A stretch of DNA of 31,857 nt from assembly GCA_046331625.1 (NCBI GenBank), contig JAXLQL010000052.1, positions 1 to 31,857 on the forward strand, in the 5' to 3' direction. The translations under genes and the position numbers were made by a program. Under the pieces are notes generated by a model that had not been told where the DNA came from, did not search any database, and saw only the letters and a program-made list of their open reading frames with translations. This DNA comes from JAXLQL01 sp046331625 (GTDB taxonomy: Bacteria > Acidobacteriota > Terriglobia > Bryobacterales > Bryobacteraceae). This document shows positions 24,809 through 31,857 of this stretch, piece after piece. Positions within the stretch are counted from its first letter, which is position 1. Each line of letters begins with the position of its first letter.

Positions 24809-26227
24809 CTATCGCGCCCCCTTGCGCGACCGAAAAATTTCGAACGCCTTCTCTGCCTTCTCCTGTTGCCCCAGCCGCCGATACAGCGAGCCGAGCAGAT
24901 AGTGGATCCTGCCATCCGGATCCTCGGGAGCCTTCTCGAGAACCCGCACCGCCTCAGCCACACGATTGAGCTTCGCCAGAGACTGCGCGAGATACGATCG
25001 CGTCTGCGCGTCCGCCGGCCGCGCCGCGAGCGCCGCTTCGAGATGCGGAATCGCGCCCGCCGGATCATCCTTCATCACGTGAACTTCCCCGGACAATGCG
25101 CGAATGGTCGCGCTCGAGGGCTCGGTCTTCCGCGCCTCATCGAGCAGCGCAAGCGCCCGTTCGAACTCTCCCTGCGCCGAGAGGAACCGCGCATAGTCGA
25201 CCAGGCTCGCGACACTGCGCCCCGACAGCTCGATCGCTCGGCGATAGTTCTCGCCGGCCTCCGCCAACCTGCCGTTCTGTTGCAGCAGATGCGCACGCGC
25301 CTGGGCCGCCAGTGGCGACTCGGGGAATCCATCGGCCAACCTGCGATACGAAGCTTCGGCCAAGCGGCGCGCACGTTGAAACGTGTCGTAGCTCGACGCA
25401 GCAGTACCCGTGGATGCGAAGCCCGCCGCCGCGTCGCGTTCCTCGGTGCAGGTGGACGAAATCCGGCAATCCGCGGAATTCCGCTTCCAGGCTTCCTGAA
25501 AGCTCGCCGCCGCTTCCTTGCGCTGGCCACTCTTCAGTTGATGCAAGCCGAGTGCAACGTAGCCTTCCGCGGCGTCCGGGTTCTTGCCGATCGCATCGCG
25601 TATGCGCGACTCCACCGCCGCAGCCTCCTCTTTCGCGCGCGGCTCTTCGGCGGTCAAGAGGGTGAAGTAGTAGACGGCGTCCGGATCGGTGGCGAGCCGC
25701 TGGGCGATCGCGCCGGCCAACATGCGTCCGCATTCGCCGAGGTGGAAGAGCGCCTCGTGATTCCGCGGCGTGAGTTGGAGCTGCCGCTGCAACCACGCAA
25801 TCGCGCGCGTGTAATCGCCCGTGGATTCGAACGTGCGGCCCAGGTAGAAGTGAACGTCGGTATCGTCAGGATGCCCCTTGGCGTAGGTCCCGAGAGGCCC
25901 GGCCGCTTCGGCGAATCGTTCGAGATTGAACAGCGCGACCCCGCGCCCGAGGTGCGCTGAACCGAGCGAGGCGTCATGTCGAAGCGCGCGATCGAAATAG
26001 TCGAGAGCGCTCGCATACTGCTTCTGCGAGTTCAGCACCAGCGCGAGGTTGAGTTCAGCCGAACCCCATCCCGGCTTGATGCGGAGAATCTCGCGGTACG
26101 CCGCGGCGGCCGATGCGAGATCTTCTTTCTGCTCGGCCTCGCGAGCCCGCTCGATCCACTGGCGAAGCGAAGGAGCCGGCTGCTGCGCCGCCCCGGCACA
26201 CAGCGCCAAGGCGGCCAGCCCCCACAT
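24809..26227 (-). CDS. Secreted TPR-repeat protein
   Basis: From ATG 26227 the protein has 472 residues: a signal peptide (MWGLAALALCAGAAQQPAPS) and then at least eight TPR units along the whole length, for example YREILRIKPGWGSAELNLAL, DYFDRALRHDASLGSAHLGR, AIAWLQRQLQLTPRNHEALF and HLEAALAARPADAQTRSYLA. A two-cysteine insert (DCRISSTCTEERDA) sits near residue 260. TPR proteins serve as scaffolds. The start is eight bases after the stop of the TonB receptor gene, so they form an operon; a TPR protein directly after an Oar-like receptor is common in acidobacteria. An earlier in-frame start would overlap the receptor gene. Confidence 0.85.
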   Translation of the reverse strand: MWGLAALALCAGAAQQPAPSLRQWIERAREAEQKEDLASAAAAYREILRIKPGWGSAELNLALVLNSQKQYASALDYFDRALRHDASLGSAHLGRGVALFNLERFAEAAGPLGTYAKGHPDDTDVHFYLGRTFESTGDYTRAIAWLQRQLQLTPRNHEALFHLGECGRMLAGAIAQRLATDPDAVYYFTLLTAEEPRAKEEAAAVESRIRDAIGKNPDAAEGYVALGLHQLKSGQRKEAAASFQEAWKRNSADCRISSTCTEERDAAAGFASTGTAASSYDTFQRARRLAEASYRRLADGFPESPLAAQARAHLLQQNGRLAEAGENYRRAIELSGRSVASLVDYARFLSAQGEFERALALLDEARKTEPSSATIRALSGEVHVMKDDPAGAIPHLEAALAARPADAQTRSYLAQSLAKLNRVAEAVRVLEKAPEDPDGRIHYLLGSLYRRLGQQEKAEKAFEIFRSRKGAR

Positions 26228-26235
26228 CGCGACGA

Positions 26236-29200
26236 TCAGAATACGAATTTCAAGCCCATCTGCATGGTTCGCGCCGAACCGGCCGAGAAGATCTGGCCGG
26301 TGGTCGACAACCCGATCGTGGTTCCCGGGTTTCCGAGATTGACGTGATTGGTCGAGTTGAACATCTCCCATCGGTATTGCACGTACTTCGTTTCGCGAAT
26401 GTTGAAGTTCTTGAACAACCCGAAATCCAGGCTGTGGCTTCCTGGACCATCCATGATCCCGATCCCGGAACTTCCGAACACCCGCGCAGCCGGAGCCGCG
26501 AACGCAGCCGGATCAAACCATAACGCGGCGGATTTGTTCGACAGACTCGGATTGCCCACCAGGTTCGCCCGCGTGCCGTAGCCGTTGCCGAGCGGCGCGC
26601 CCAACGCGGAGAAGGTCAGCGGCGAGCCGGAAATGAATCCATAGATCCCATTCATCTCCCAGCCGCCGACAATCTTTTCGAGGATCGGGTTCATGTTCGC
26701 GCCGAACTTCCGGCCCCTTCCGAACGGCAGATCATAAATGGTGCTGAGCGTGAGAATGTGCTTGCGGTCATCGCCCGAGCGTCCGCGATCATAACCGAGA
26801 GGCGAGAACGGAGTGTACTGGACGCCGTCAGTCAGATACTTGCCCCAAGCGTAGACGCCGGTGAAATTCAAGCCGTTGCTGAAGCGGCGCTCCCACTTGG
26901 TTTGGAGCGAGTTGTACCAAGACTTGCCTTGATTGGCCTGCAGCGTGATTCCGCCAAAGGCCGGATACGGCCGCGCTGCCTGCAGATTCGTGTAGACTCC
27001 TGGAGCCACCGCGTCATAGTCGCGCGAACCCACCACGTCGAACACGCGATTGCCGACAAACGACAAGGTCAGTGCGGACTTGAGCGGCATCGACTTCTGC
27101 ACCGAGATATTGAACTCGTGCGACTTCTGCGTCTTGATGTCGAAGGCCGCCGCCGAGACGGCTGGCGAAAGGAACACCGTCGGGTCGTCAGAGAACGCCG
27201 TCTCCCAACGCGTCAACGAAGCCGCGCTGTACACCGGATTCTCGTAGTTCCAATACGGCGGTCCGACGATGGCCGATGCAGTCACATTGCCCGTGAATCC
27301 GTTATGCGGGAAGATGCCGTAGCCGCCGCGCACCACGAGATCATTCTTGCCCAATGGCCGCCACGTGACGCCGACGCGGGGCGAGAAGTAACCGTTGGCG
27401 ACGAACAACCCCGCCGGGACTTTGGCATCGGTCGCCGACACCCACAGGCCCTCGGTCGCCTTGGCGACGAAGCGCGCCACAGGCTGCGCCGTCAGGTCGA
27501 CGTTGCCGTTCTTGTCGACGCCCGCGAGCGCCTTGCCGATCCGCGGATCGAACCCGCCGACGTTGCCGCGCACCGCGCGCTTCTCATGCCAGTAGTCGAT
27601 GCGCGCGCCGAGGTTGAGTGTGAAGTTCGAGGTGATCTTCCAGAAGTCCTGCACATAAAGCCCTGAGTAGGGCGAGTGCTTCATGCCGAAGGTCTGCAGA
27701 GGATAGTTGCGCCCACCGGACTGCGTCAAGCCGAGCACGTAGTCAGCAAACCCGTCGCCGGTGTACTGGGAGTTGAACGTGAAGTTGCCGCGCGTGGCAA
27801 ACGACGCGTGCTGGCCGAACGTGGTGCGGTCATTCAGTTCATAGCCGAGGTTCACGGTGTGCTTGCCGCGGATGATGCTGAGCGCGGCCTTGGCGTTCTT
27901 GGCTTCCATCCACAAGCGCCCCGGATTTCCCCACGGCGCGTTGAATCCGGTGTAACCGGAGATGCCCACAGTGGGCAGTCCAGTGGAGCCTTCGCGGCCC
28001 GCCGTCGGGAATCCGCGAATGCCGGCCTTCAGCGTCAGGTTGTCGAGGCCGACCAGCGGCGAGGTGAACCGGTTGAAGGAATTCGTATAGCCAGCGGTCA
28101 CTGTCAGGAGCGCAGTCGGAGTGATCGAGTAGTTGTAGGTGAGGCCGACGTTATGCTGCTTGGTCTTGTTCTCCGCGTACACGTCGGGCTTGTAGTCGGG
28201 TGGCTTCTGCCGGTTGTCATAGATGATCCAGCGGCCGAAGATGCGGTGCTTGCTCGAGATCTGATGATCGATGCGAGTCACGTATTCGTAGGTGTCGTTC
28301 GGGTTGGGCGCCACGGAGCGGAAACGTCCGTCCGGACCGTTCGGCAGCAGCAGATAAGGAAAGAAGAACTGCGAGGCGGAGCTGAAGCGGCTCACCGGAA
28401 TTTGCTTGCCCGCGAAGGGCTGGCCGCCGTTGAGGGGATCGCGCACCGCGGCCGCCGAAATTGGCGTGAAATCTCCCTGCAGCATGCCGGGCTGCACCAC
28501 GGTCGAGTTGTAGATCGACTCCTGCCGGATGGTGGTGCCTTCGAACGCGAAGAAGAAGTGCGTCTTGTCCTTGATGATGGGTCCGCCGACTGTTCCACCG
28601 AACTGGTTCCGGCTGAGCTTCGGCTTCTTCGCGCCGGGCCGCTTGGCGTAGGTGTTGAACGCGTCGAGTTTCTCGTTGCGCAGGAACTCCCAGAGGCTTC
28701 CGTGAAATTGATTCGTGCCAGACTTGGTGACCAACTCGATCTGCACGGGATTGCGGCCGTGCTCGGCGCTGAAGTTGGCGGTCTCGACGTTGAACTCCGA
28801 GATCGTGTCGACGTTGGGAATCGTGATGGCGCGTTCATCCATTCCGGCGTTGGCGTTGAGGCCGTCCACCTGGAACTCGGTTACATCCGATCGGCTCCCC
28901 ATGCCCTGCACCGAAGTGCCTCGCTCAGGACCGCTGCGGTCACTCACGAACCGCATTCCCGGAACCAGACGCACGAGCGAAATCGGGTTGCGCCCGTTGA
29001 GCGGCAGCGCGGTCATTTGTTTCTGCTCGATGGTGGCGCCCACCGAGACTTTGTCGGTCTGGATCAGTTCCACTTGCGCTTCGACGGCGACCTGCTCGGA
29101 CACCTGGCCCACCTCGAGGGTCGGCGCGAGGCGTTTGCGCTCACCGACGCGCAACTCGGTTTGCGCGAGATTCCATGACTTGAAGCCGGCAATCGTCACC

Positions 29201-29445
29201 GTGACCGAATAGGCGCCGATCGGAAGCGAGGGGATCTCGAAGATGCCCGCATCATTGGTTTGCACGGTTTTCCGGAGACCGGTTCCGGTATTGGTGACCG
29301 TGACGGTAGCGCCTACGACGACCGATCCGCTCGGGTCTGTGACAACGCCGAGAATGGCGCCATCCGACCCGACTTGCGCGGAAGCGGCAAACACCGCCAG
29401 CAAGGCGGCAATGCACAAACGAGTGAAGCGAAAGTGTGAACCCAT
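26236..29445 (-). CDS. Oar-like TonB-dependent receptor with N-terminal carboxypeptidase-regulatory-like domain
   Basis: The 1069-residue protein has a signal peptide (CIAALLAVFAASAQV) and a CarboxypepD_reg-like beta-sandwich at about 28-110 (ILGVVTDPSGSVVVGATVTV, AGIFEIPSLPIGAYSV). A plug domain follows (LPLNGRNPISLVRLVPGM, TEFQVDGLNANAG, VQIELVTKSGTNQFHGSLWE), then a long outer-membrane beta-barrel ending in phenylalanine (MGLKFVF), as barrel proteins do. This Oar-like class is greatly expanded in Acidobacteria and is thought to import or bind large carbohydrates or peptides; the ligand is unknown. A good promoter stands at 29505-29533 and GAGGT precedes the ATG. It forms an operon with the TPR gene. 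Confidence 0.93.
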   Translation of the reverse strand: MGSHFRFTRLCIAALLAVFAASAQVGSDGAILGVVTDPSGSVVVGATVTVTNTGTGLRKTVQTNDAGIFEIPSLPIGAYSVTVTIAGFKSWNLAQTELRVGERKRLAPTLEVGQVSEQVAVEAQVELIQTDKVSVGATIEQKQMTALPLNGRNPISLVRLVPGMRFVSDRSGPERGTSVQGMGSRSDVTEFQVDGLNANAGMDERAITIPNVDTISEFNVETANFSAEHGRNPVQIELVTKSGTNQFHGSLWEFLRNEKLDAFNTYAKRPGAKKPKLSRNQFGGTVGGPIIKDKTHFFFAFEGTTIRQESIYNSTVVQPGMLQGDFTPISAAAVRDPLNGGQPFAGKQIPVSRFSSASQFFFPYLLLPNGPDGRFRSVAPNPNDTYEYVTRIDHQISSKHRIFGRWIIYDNRQKPPDYKPDVYAENKTKQHNVGLTYNYSITPTALLTVTAGYTNSFNRFTSPLVGLDNLTLKAGIRGFPTAGREGSTGLPTVGISGYTGFNAPWGNPGRLWMEAKNAKAALSIIRGKHTVNLGYELNDRTTFGQHASFATRGNFTFNSQYTGDGFADYVLGLTQSGGRNYPLQTFGMKHSPYSGLYVQDFWKITSNFTLNLGARIDYWHEKRAVRGNVGGFDPRIGKALAGVDKNGNVDLTAQPVARFVAKATEGLWVSATDAKVPAGLFVANGYFSPRVGVTWRPLGKNDLVVRGGYGIFPHNGFTGNVTASAIVGPPYWNYENPVYSAASLTRWETAFSDDPTVFLSPAVSAAAFDIKTQKSHEFNISVQKSMPLKSALTLSFVGNRVFDVVGSRDYDAVAPGVYTNLQAARPYPAFGGITLQANQGKSWYNSLQTKWERRFSNGLNFTGVYAWGKYLTDGVQYTPFSPLGYDRGRSGDDRKHILTLSTIYDLPFGRGRKFGANMNPILEKIVGGWEMNGIYGFISGSPLTFSALGAPLGNGYGTRANLVGNPSLSNKSAALWFDPAAFAAPAARVFGSSGIGIMDGPGSHSLDFGLFKNFNIRETKYVQYRWEMFNSTNHVNLGNPGTTIGLSTTGQIFSAGSARTMQMGLKFVF

Positions 29446-29504
29446 GTGACCTCGATCGCTAGAAATTCCCGAACCCCCGGGCGGACACCGAACGCGGTTT
29501 TGAA

Positions 29505-29533
29505 ATTCTGTCGTCTTTTCCGGCCGGTGTCAA
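29505..29533 (-). promoter_or_regulatory. Sigma-70 promoter of the TonB receptor operon
   Basis: On the minus strand a perfect TTGACA is followed after 17 bases by CAGAAT (four of six consensus bases). Transcription would start near 29498, about 50 bases before the ATG at 29445. Confidence 0.5.
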
Positions 29534-29575
29534 GCGGGTGGCAGGCTGCAATCGAGCCACTGGGTCAACTACGGC

Positions 29576-30187
29576 TCAACGGGTGAGTTTGGCGGCGATC
29601 TGCGCCACGTGGCGGCCCTGGAACTTCGCCATCGCGAGTTCGTTTTCCGAGGGCTGGCGTGAGCCGTCTCCCGCGGCGATGGTGGTGGCGCCATAGGGCG
29701 ATCCGCCGCTGATTTCGGCGAGCGTGGTTTGCCGTGCTTCTGAATACGGCAAGCCAACGACAACCATGCCGTGATGCAGCAGCGTGGTGTGGAAGCCAGT
29801 GAGCGTCGTCTCCTGGCCGCCGTGTTGCGTAGCCGTGGAGCAGAACACGCTGCCCACTTTGCCGATCAAAGCGCCCTTCGCCCAGAGTTGTCCCGTTTGA
29901 TCGAGGAGATTGCGCATCTGCGCGGCCATGTTGCCGAAGCGCGTGGGCGTTCCGAAGATGATGGCGTCGGCTTCCGCCAATTGCGCGGGCGCGATCACTG
30001 GGATGTGGGCAAACGCGGCTCGCGCGGCCTTGGCGCCGATCCGTTCCAGCACATCGTCTGGCATCAGTTCGGCGACTTGAAAGAGGGACACTTCGGCGCC
30101 CTCTACTTCGCGGACTCCAGCGGCGACGGATTCCGCCATCTTGTAGACGTGACCGTAGGTGCTATAGAAAACGACGTAGACTTTCAT
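29576..30187 (-). CDS. wrbA: NAD(P)H:quinone oxidoreductase, WrbA flavodoxin-like
   Basis: The 203-residue protein is full length for WrbA. It shows the FMN phosphate loop (FYSTYGHVYKMA at 7-18), the second FMN loop GTPTRFGNMAAQMRNLLDQT, the conserved GSVFCSTATQHGGQETTL and the C-terminal ISGGSPYGATTIA. WrbA is a tetrameric cytoplasmic enzyme that reduces quinones by two electrons, avoiding semiquinone radicals. It follows the Kelch-like gene by 36 bases on the same strand, but a functional link is not obvious. A second, unrelated quinone reductase lies at 529-1506. Confidence 0.95.
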   Translation of the reverse strand: MKVYVVFYSTYGHVYKMAESVAAGVREVEGAEVSLFQVAELMPDDVLERIGAKAARAAFAHIPVIAPAQLAEADAIIFGTPTRFGNMAAQMRNLLDQTGQLWAKGALIGKVGSVFCSTATQHGGQETTLTGFHTTLLHHGMVVVGLPYSEARQTTLAEISGGSPYGATTIAAGDGSRQPSENELAMAKFQGRHVAQIAAKLTR

Positions 30188-30223
30188 GATCCTCTTAGAT
30201 TCGCACGAACCCGGCCGGGATTC

Positions 30224-31225
30224 TCACTCGTGCGAAAAGAAATCGCGAGGAAGCAAGAGCGACCACACCTCATTGCTCAGCGGCTTGGCGTGACCGCCCG
30301 CGATCCAGAGCCGGTCGCGGTGGACGAAGACTGAATGCTCGTGGCGCTCTTTCCAGGTGACCTTCGATTCGAGGCGAGTCCAAGCGCGGCCATCGCGCGA
30401 ATACCAGACGTCGCCCCAGTTGGTCTCGGGAACCTTCGACCATCCACCGAGCACCCACATGCGGTCGCGATAGACGGCCGCCGAAAACCAAATGCGCGGA
30501 TTCCATGGCGCGGCCGCTGTTTCCTCGCGCCAGTGGACGCCGTCATCCGAGGACCAAACATCGTTGTGCGCCTCATACTCGGGGACGTAGTTGCCGCCAC
30601 CGAACACGTAGATGCGGCCGCCGAGCACTGCCGCCTGATGATAGGCGCGCGGGGACCATTCGGCGTGAACGGTGACCTGGGTCCAAGTCTTGCCGTCGGC
30701 GCTCGACCAGACGTCGTTCTTCAGGCTGTTGCGATCGCCGAAGTAGTAATCTTCGGTACCGCCGAGAATCCACATGCGGCCGCGGAATTCGACGAGCGCG
30801 GCGGAGATGCGCGGAGTCCAGCCGGCGTGCGGTGTGACCTGGGTCCAGTGGGAGCCATCGGTGGAAGACCACACAGCGTTGCTGGCGGAATGGCCGGGGA
30901 GACGGCCCTTGTACCAGCCGCCCATGATCCACATGCGCTTCTTGAAGGCGATGCTCATGGGCAGATCGCTGTGAAGCCACGGCGCGGAGTCGAGCACGCG
31001 GGTCCAGGACTTGCCGTCTGGCGAACTCCAGACATCGCGCGGCGGAGCCTCGAAGGATTGGAACCAGCCGCCGAAGATCCAGAGGCGGTCGCGGAAGACG
31101 GCTTCGCCTTGCGAGTCGCGAGGCTGCCAAGGGGCATTGCCTTCGCGGACCCAGTCGGGTCCAGTGCGCGATTGTGCGAAGGCGGTCGCGGCGGCGAGCA
31201 AGGTGAAGGACGTGAGTGAGCGCAT
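30224..31225 (-). CDS. Secreted Kelch-like beta-propeller protein
   Basis: From ATG 31225 the protein has 333 residues with a signal peptide (MRSLTSFTLLAAATAFAQSR). Six repeats each carry a double glycine and a tryptophan: LWIFGGWF, MWIMGGWYKG, MWILGGTEDYY, IYVFGGGNY, MWVLGGWSK and LWIAGGHAK. Each is preceded by a DVWSSxDGxxWTxV-type strand. This is a six-bladed propeller of the Kelch/galactose oxidase type, but the copper-binding residues of galactose oxidase are not evident. It probably binds a ligand at the surface or in the periplasm. The longer frame upstream to 31372 has no signal peptide or similarity, so I chose 31225. Confidence 0.82.
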   Translation of the reverse strand: MRSLTSFTLLAAATAFAQSRTGPDWVREGNAPWQPRDSQGEAVFRDRLWIFGGWFQSFEAPPRDVWSSPDGKSWTRVLDSAPWLHSDLPMSIAFKKRMWIMGGWYKGRLPGHSASNAVWSSTDGSHWTQVTPHAGWTPRISAALVEFRGRMWILGGTEDYYFGDRNSLKNDVWSSADGKTWTQVTVHAEWSPRAYHQAAVLGGRIYVFGGGNYVPEYEAHNDVWSSDDGVHWREETAAAPWNPRIWFSAAVYRDRMWVLGGWSKVPETNWGDVWYSRDGRAWTRLESKVTWKERHEHSVFVHRDRLWIAGGHAKPLSNEVWSLLLPRDFFSHE

Positions 31226-31360
31226 GACTCGTGGCGATTGTATCGCGCTCCGTGCGGTACTGTGTTGCCGCAGACGTCGTCGCTCGTGATCCCATGCTGG
31301 CGTGGCCCTCGCCGCCGATCGCTCATAACCGAAGCAGCCGGCGCGAAAGCTCGCTGCTGC

Positions 31361-31857
31361 CATCTCACGCAACCTTACTGGACCGCCGGCCGGGCTCGCC
31401 TCACTCGACGCCGGGACCGGTCGTGTCGACGCTGAGTGTTCACCTCGATACTCCGAGCGCCATCCCTACGCAGTTTCCGGCGCTATCGTCTGGACTCTTC
31501 ACTCGACTCCGGGAGCAGTCGCGCTCGGCGGGGGGGCGTCTGAGAGCGGCCATCCCCGCGCGCTTCCGGAGCTACGCTTCGCTCGACTTCTCAGCGTGCA
31601 GATGCCACTACTATGTTCACGCAACCTTCCGGACCGCCACCGTCCGGACTCGCATCACTCCACTCCGAGAGCCATCCCCACCAGTTCGCCCGCCATCGCT
31701 TCGCTCGACTTTCTCAGCGCGACGGTGCCGTCTCATGCTCACGCAACCTTCCGGACCGCCACCGTCCGGACTCGCATCACTCCACTCCGAGAGCCATCCC
31801 CACGCAGTTCGCCCGCCATCGCTTCGCTCGACTTACTCAGCGTGCAGATACCTTTGC
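31361..31857. repeat. Degenerate tandem repeat array, period about 122 bp, continuing past the window
   Basis: Two good copies start near 31617 and 31739 and are almost identical over about 105 bases. Two worn copies precede them, from about 31365 and 31490. Each good copy has an inverted repeat CCGGAC...GTCCGG and the phrase ATCGCTTCGCTCGACTT. No convincing coding frame crosses the array. The stretch 31226-31360 before it shows nothing recognisable. Confidence 0.75.

Noticed and set aside
27676..29178. Long open frame on the plus strand opposite the TonB receptor gene
   Set aside because: It is antisense to a well-supported receptor gene. Its composition is the arginine/valine-rich pattern that the opposite strand of high-GC coding sequence produces, with no family motif.
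31361..31857. CRISPR array
   Set aside because: The units are about 122 bp with no short constant repeat alternating with unique spacers, and no cas genes are near.

Overview
The window looks like chromosomal DNA of an acidobacterium of the Bryobacterales/Solibacter kind. It is high-GC by eye and uses several GTG starts. It carries the paired families DUF1501 + DUF1549/DUF1553 and DUF1552 + DUF1592-type cytochromes, an Oar-like TonB receptor of over 1000 residues followed by a TPR protein, and a PEP-CTERM protein. This placement is an inference from gene content; there is no rRNA or tRNA in the window.

Layout. 1-6.6 kb: a partial secreted protein, a quinone oxidoreductase, a DUF1501/DUF1549-1553 pair whose upstream member is broken by a frameshift, and a serine hydrolase. 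6.6-14.5 kb: a rearranged accessory block. It has a large secreted protein, a HicAB pair, two unknown proteins, a truncated copy of the DUF1552 gene, a second HicBA pair joined to a putative PD-(D/E)xK nuclease, and the intact DUF1552 gene. 14.5-18.9 kb: the DUF1592-type cytochrome, a RelB/RelE-type pair with a damaged toxin, a PEP-CTERM protein and the wreck of a DUF433/DUF5615 pair. 18.9-22.7 kb: housekeeping genes read leftward in the order metK, ahcY, tig. 22.8-29.4 kb: a multihaem cytochrome-parvulin-TPR fusion converging on a TonB receptor plus TPR operon. 29.5-31.9 kb: wrbA, a six-repeat Kelch-like protein and a degenerate tandem-repeat array at the right edge.

The most informative signal is in 8.5-13.8 kb. 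The 3' half of the DUF1552 gene occurs twice in direct orientation (10671-11255 and 13155-13739). The left copy is joined to a decayed copy of the 5' end of the 6619-8679 gene, and next to it stands hicBA. Beside the intact 6619-8679 gene lies a collapsed relic of the same hicBA. One tandem duplication explains all of this: left breakpoint inside the 5' end of the 6619-8679 gene, right breakpoint inside DUF1552, followed by different losses in the two copies. The surviving cargo is hicB-hicA-nuclease, with a 4-base GTGA overlap between hicA and the nuclease gene. It is the best candidate here for an undescribed toxin-antitoxin-linked defence module.

Four toxin-antitoxin-type loci lie within about 10 kb (8.8-18.8 kb), plus the hicBA relic. 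Two of the four are damaged.
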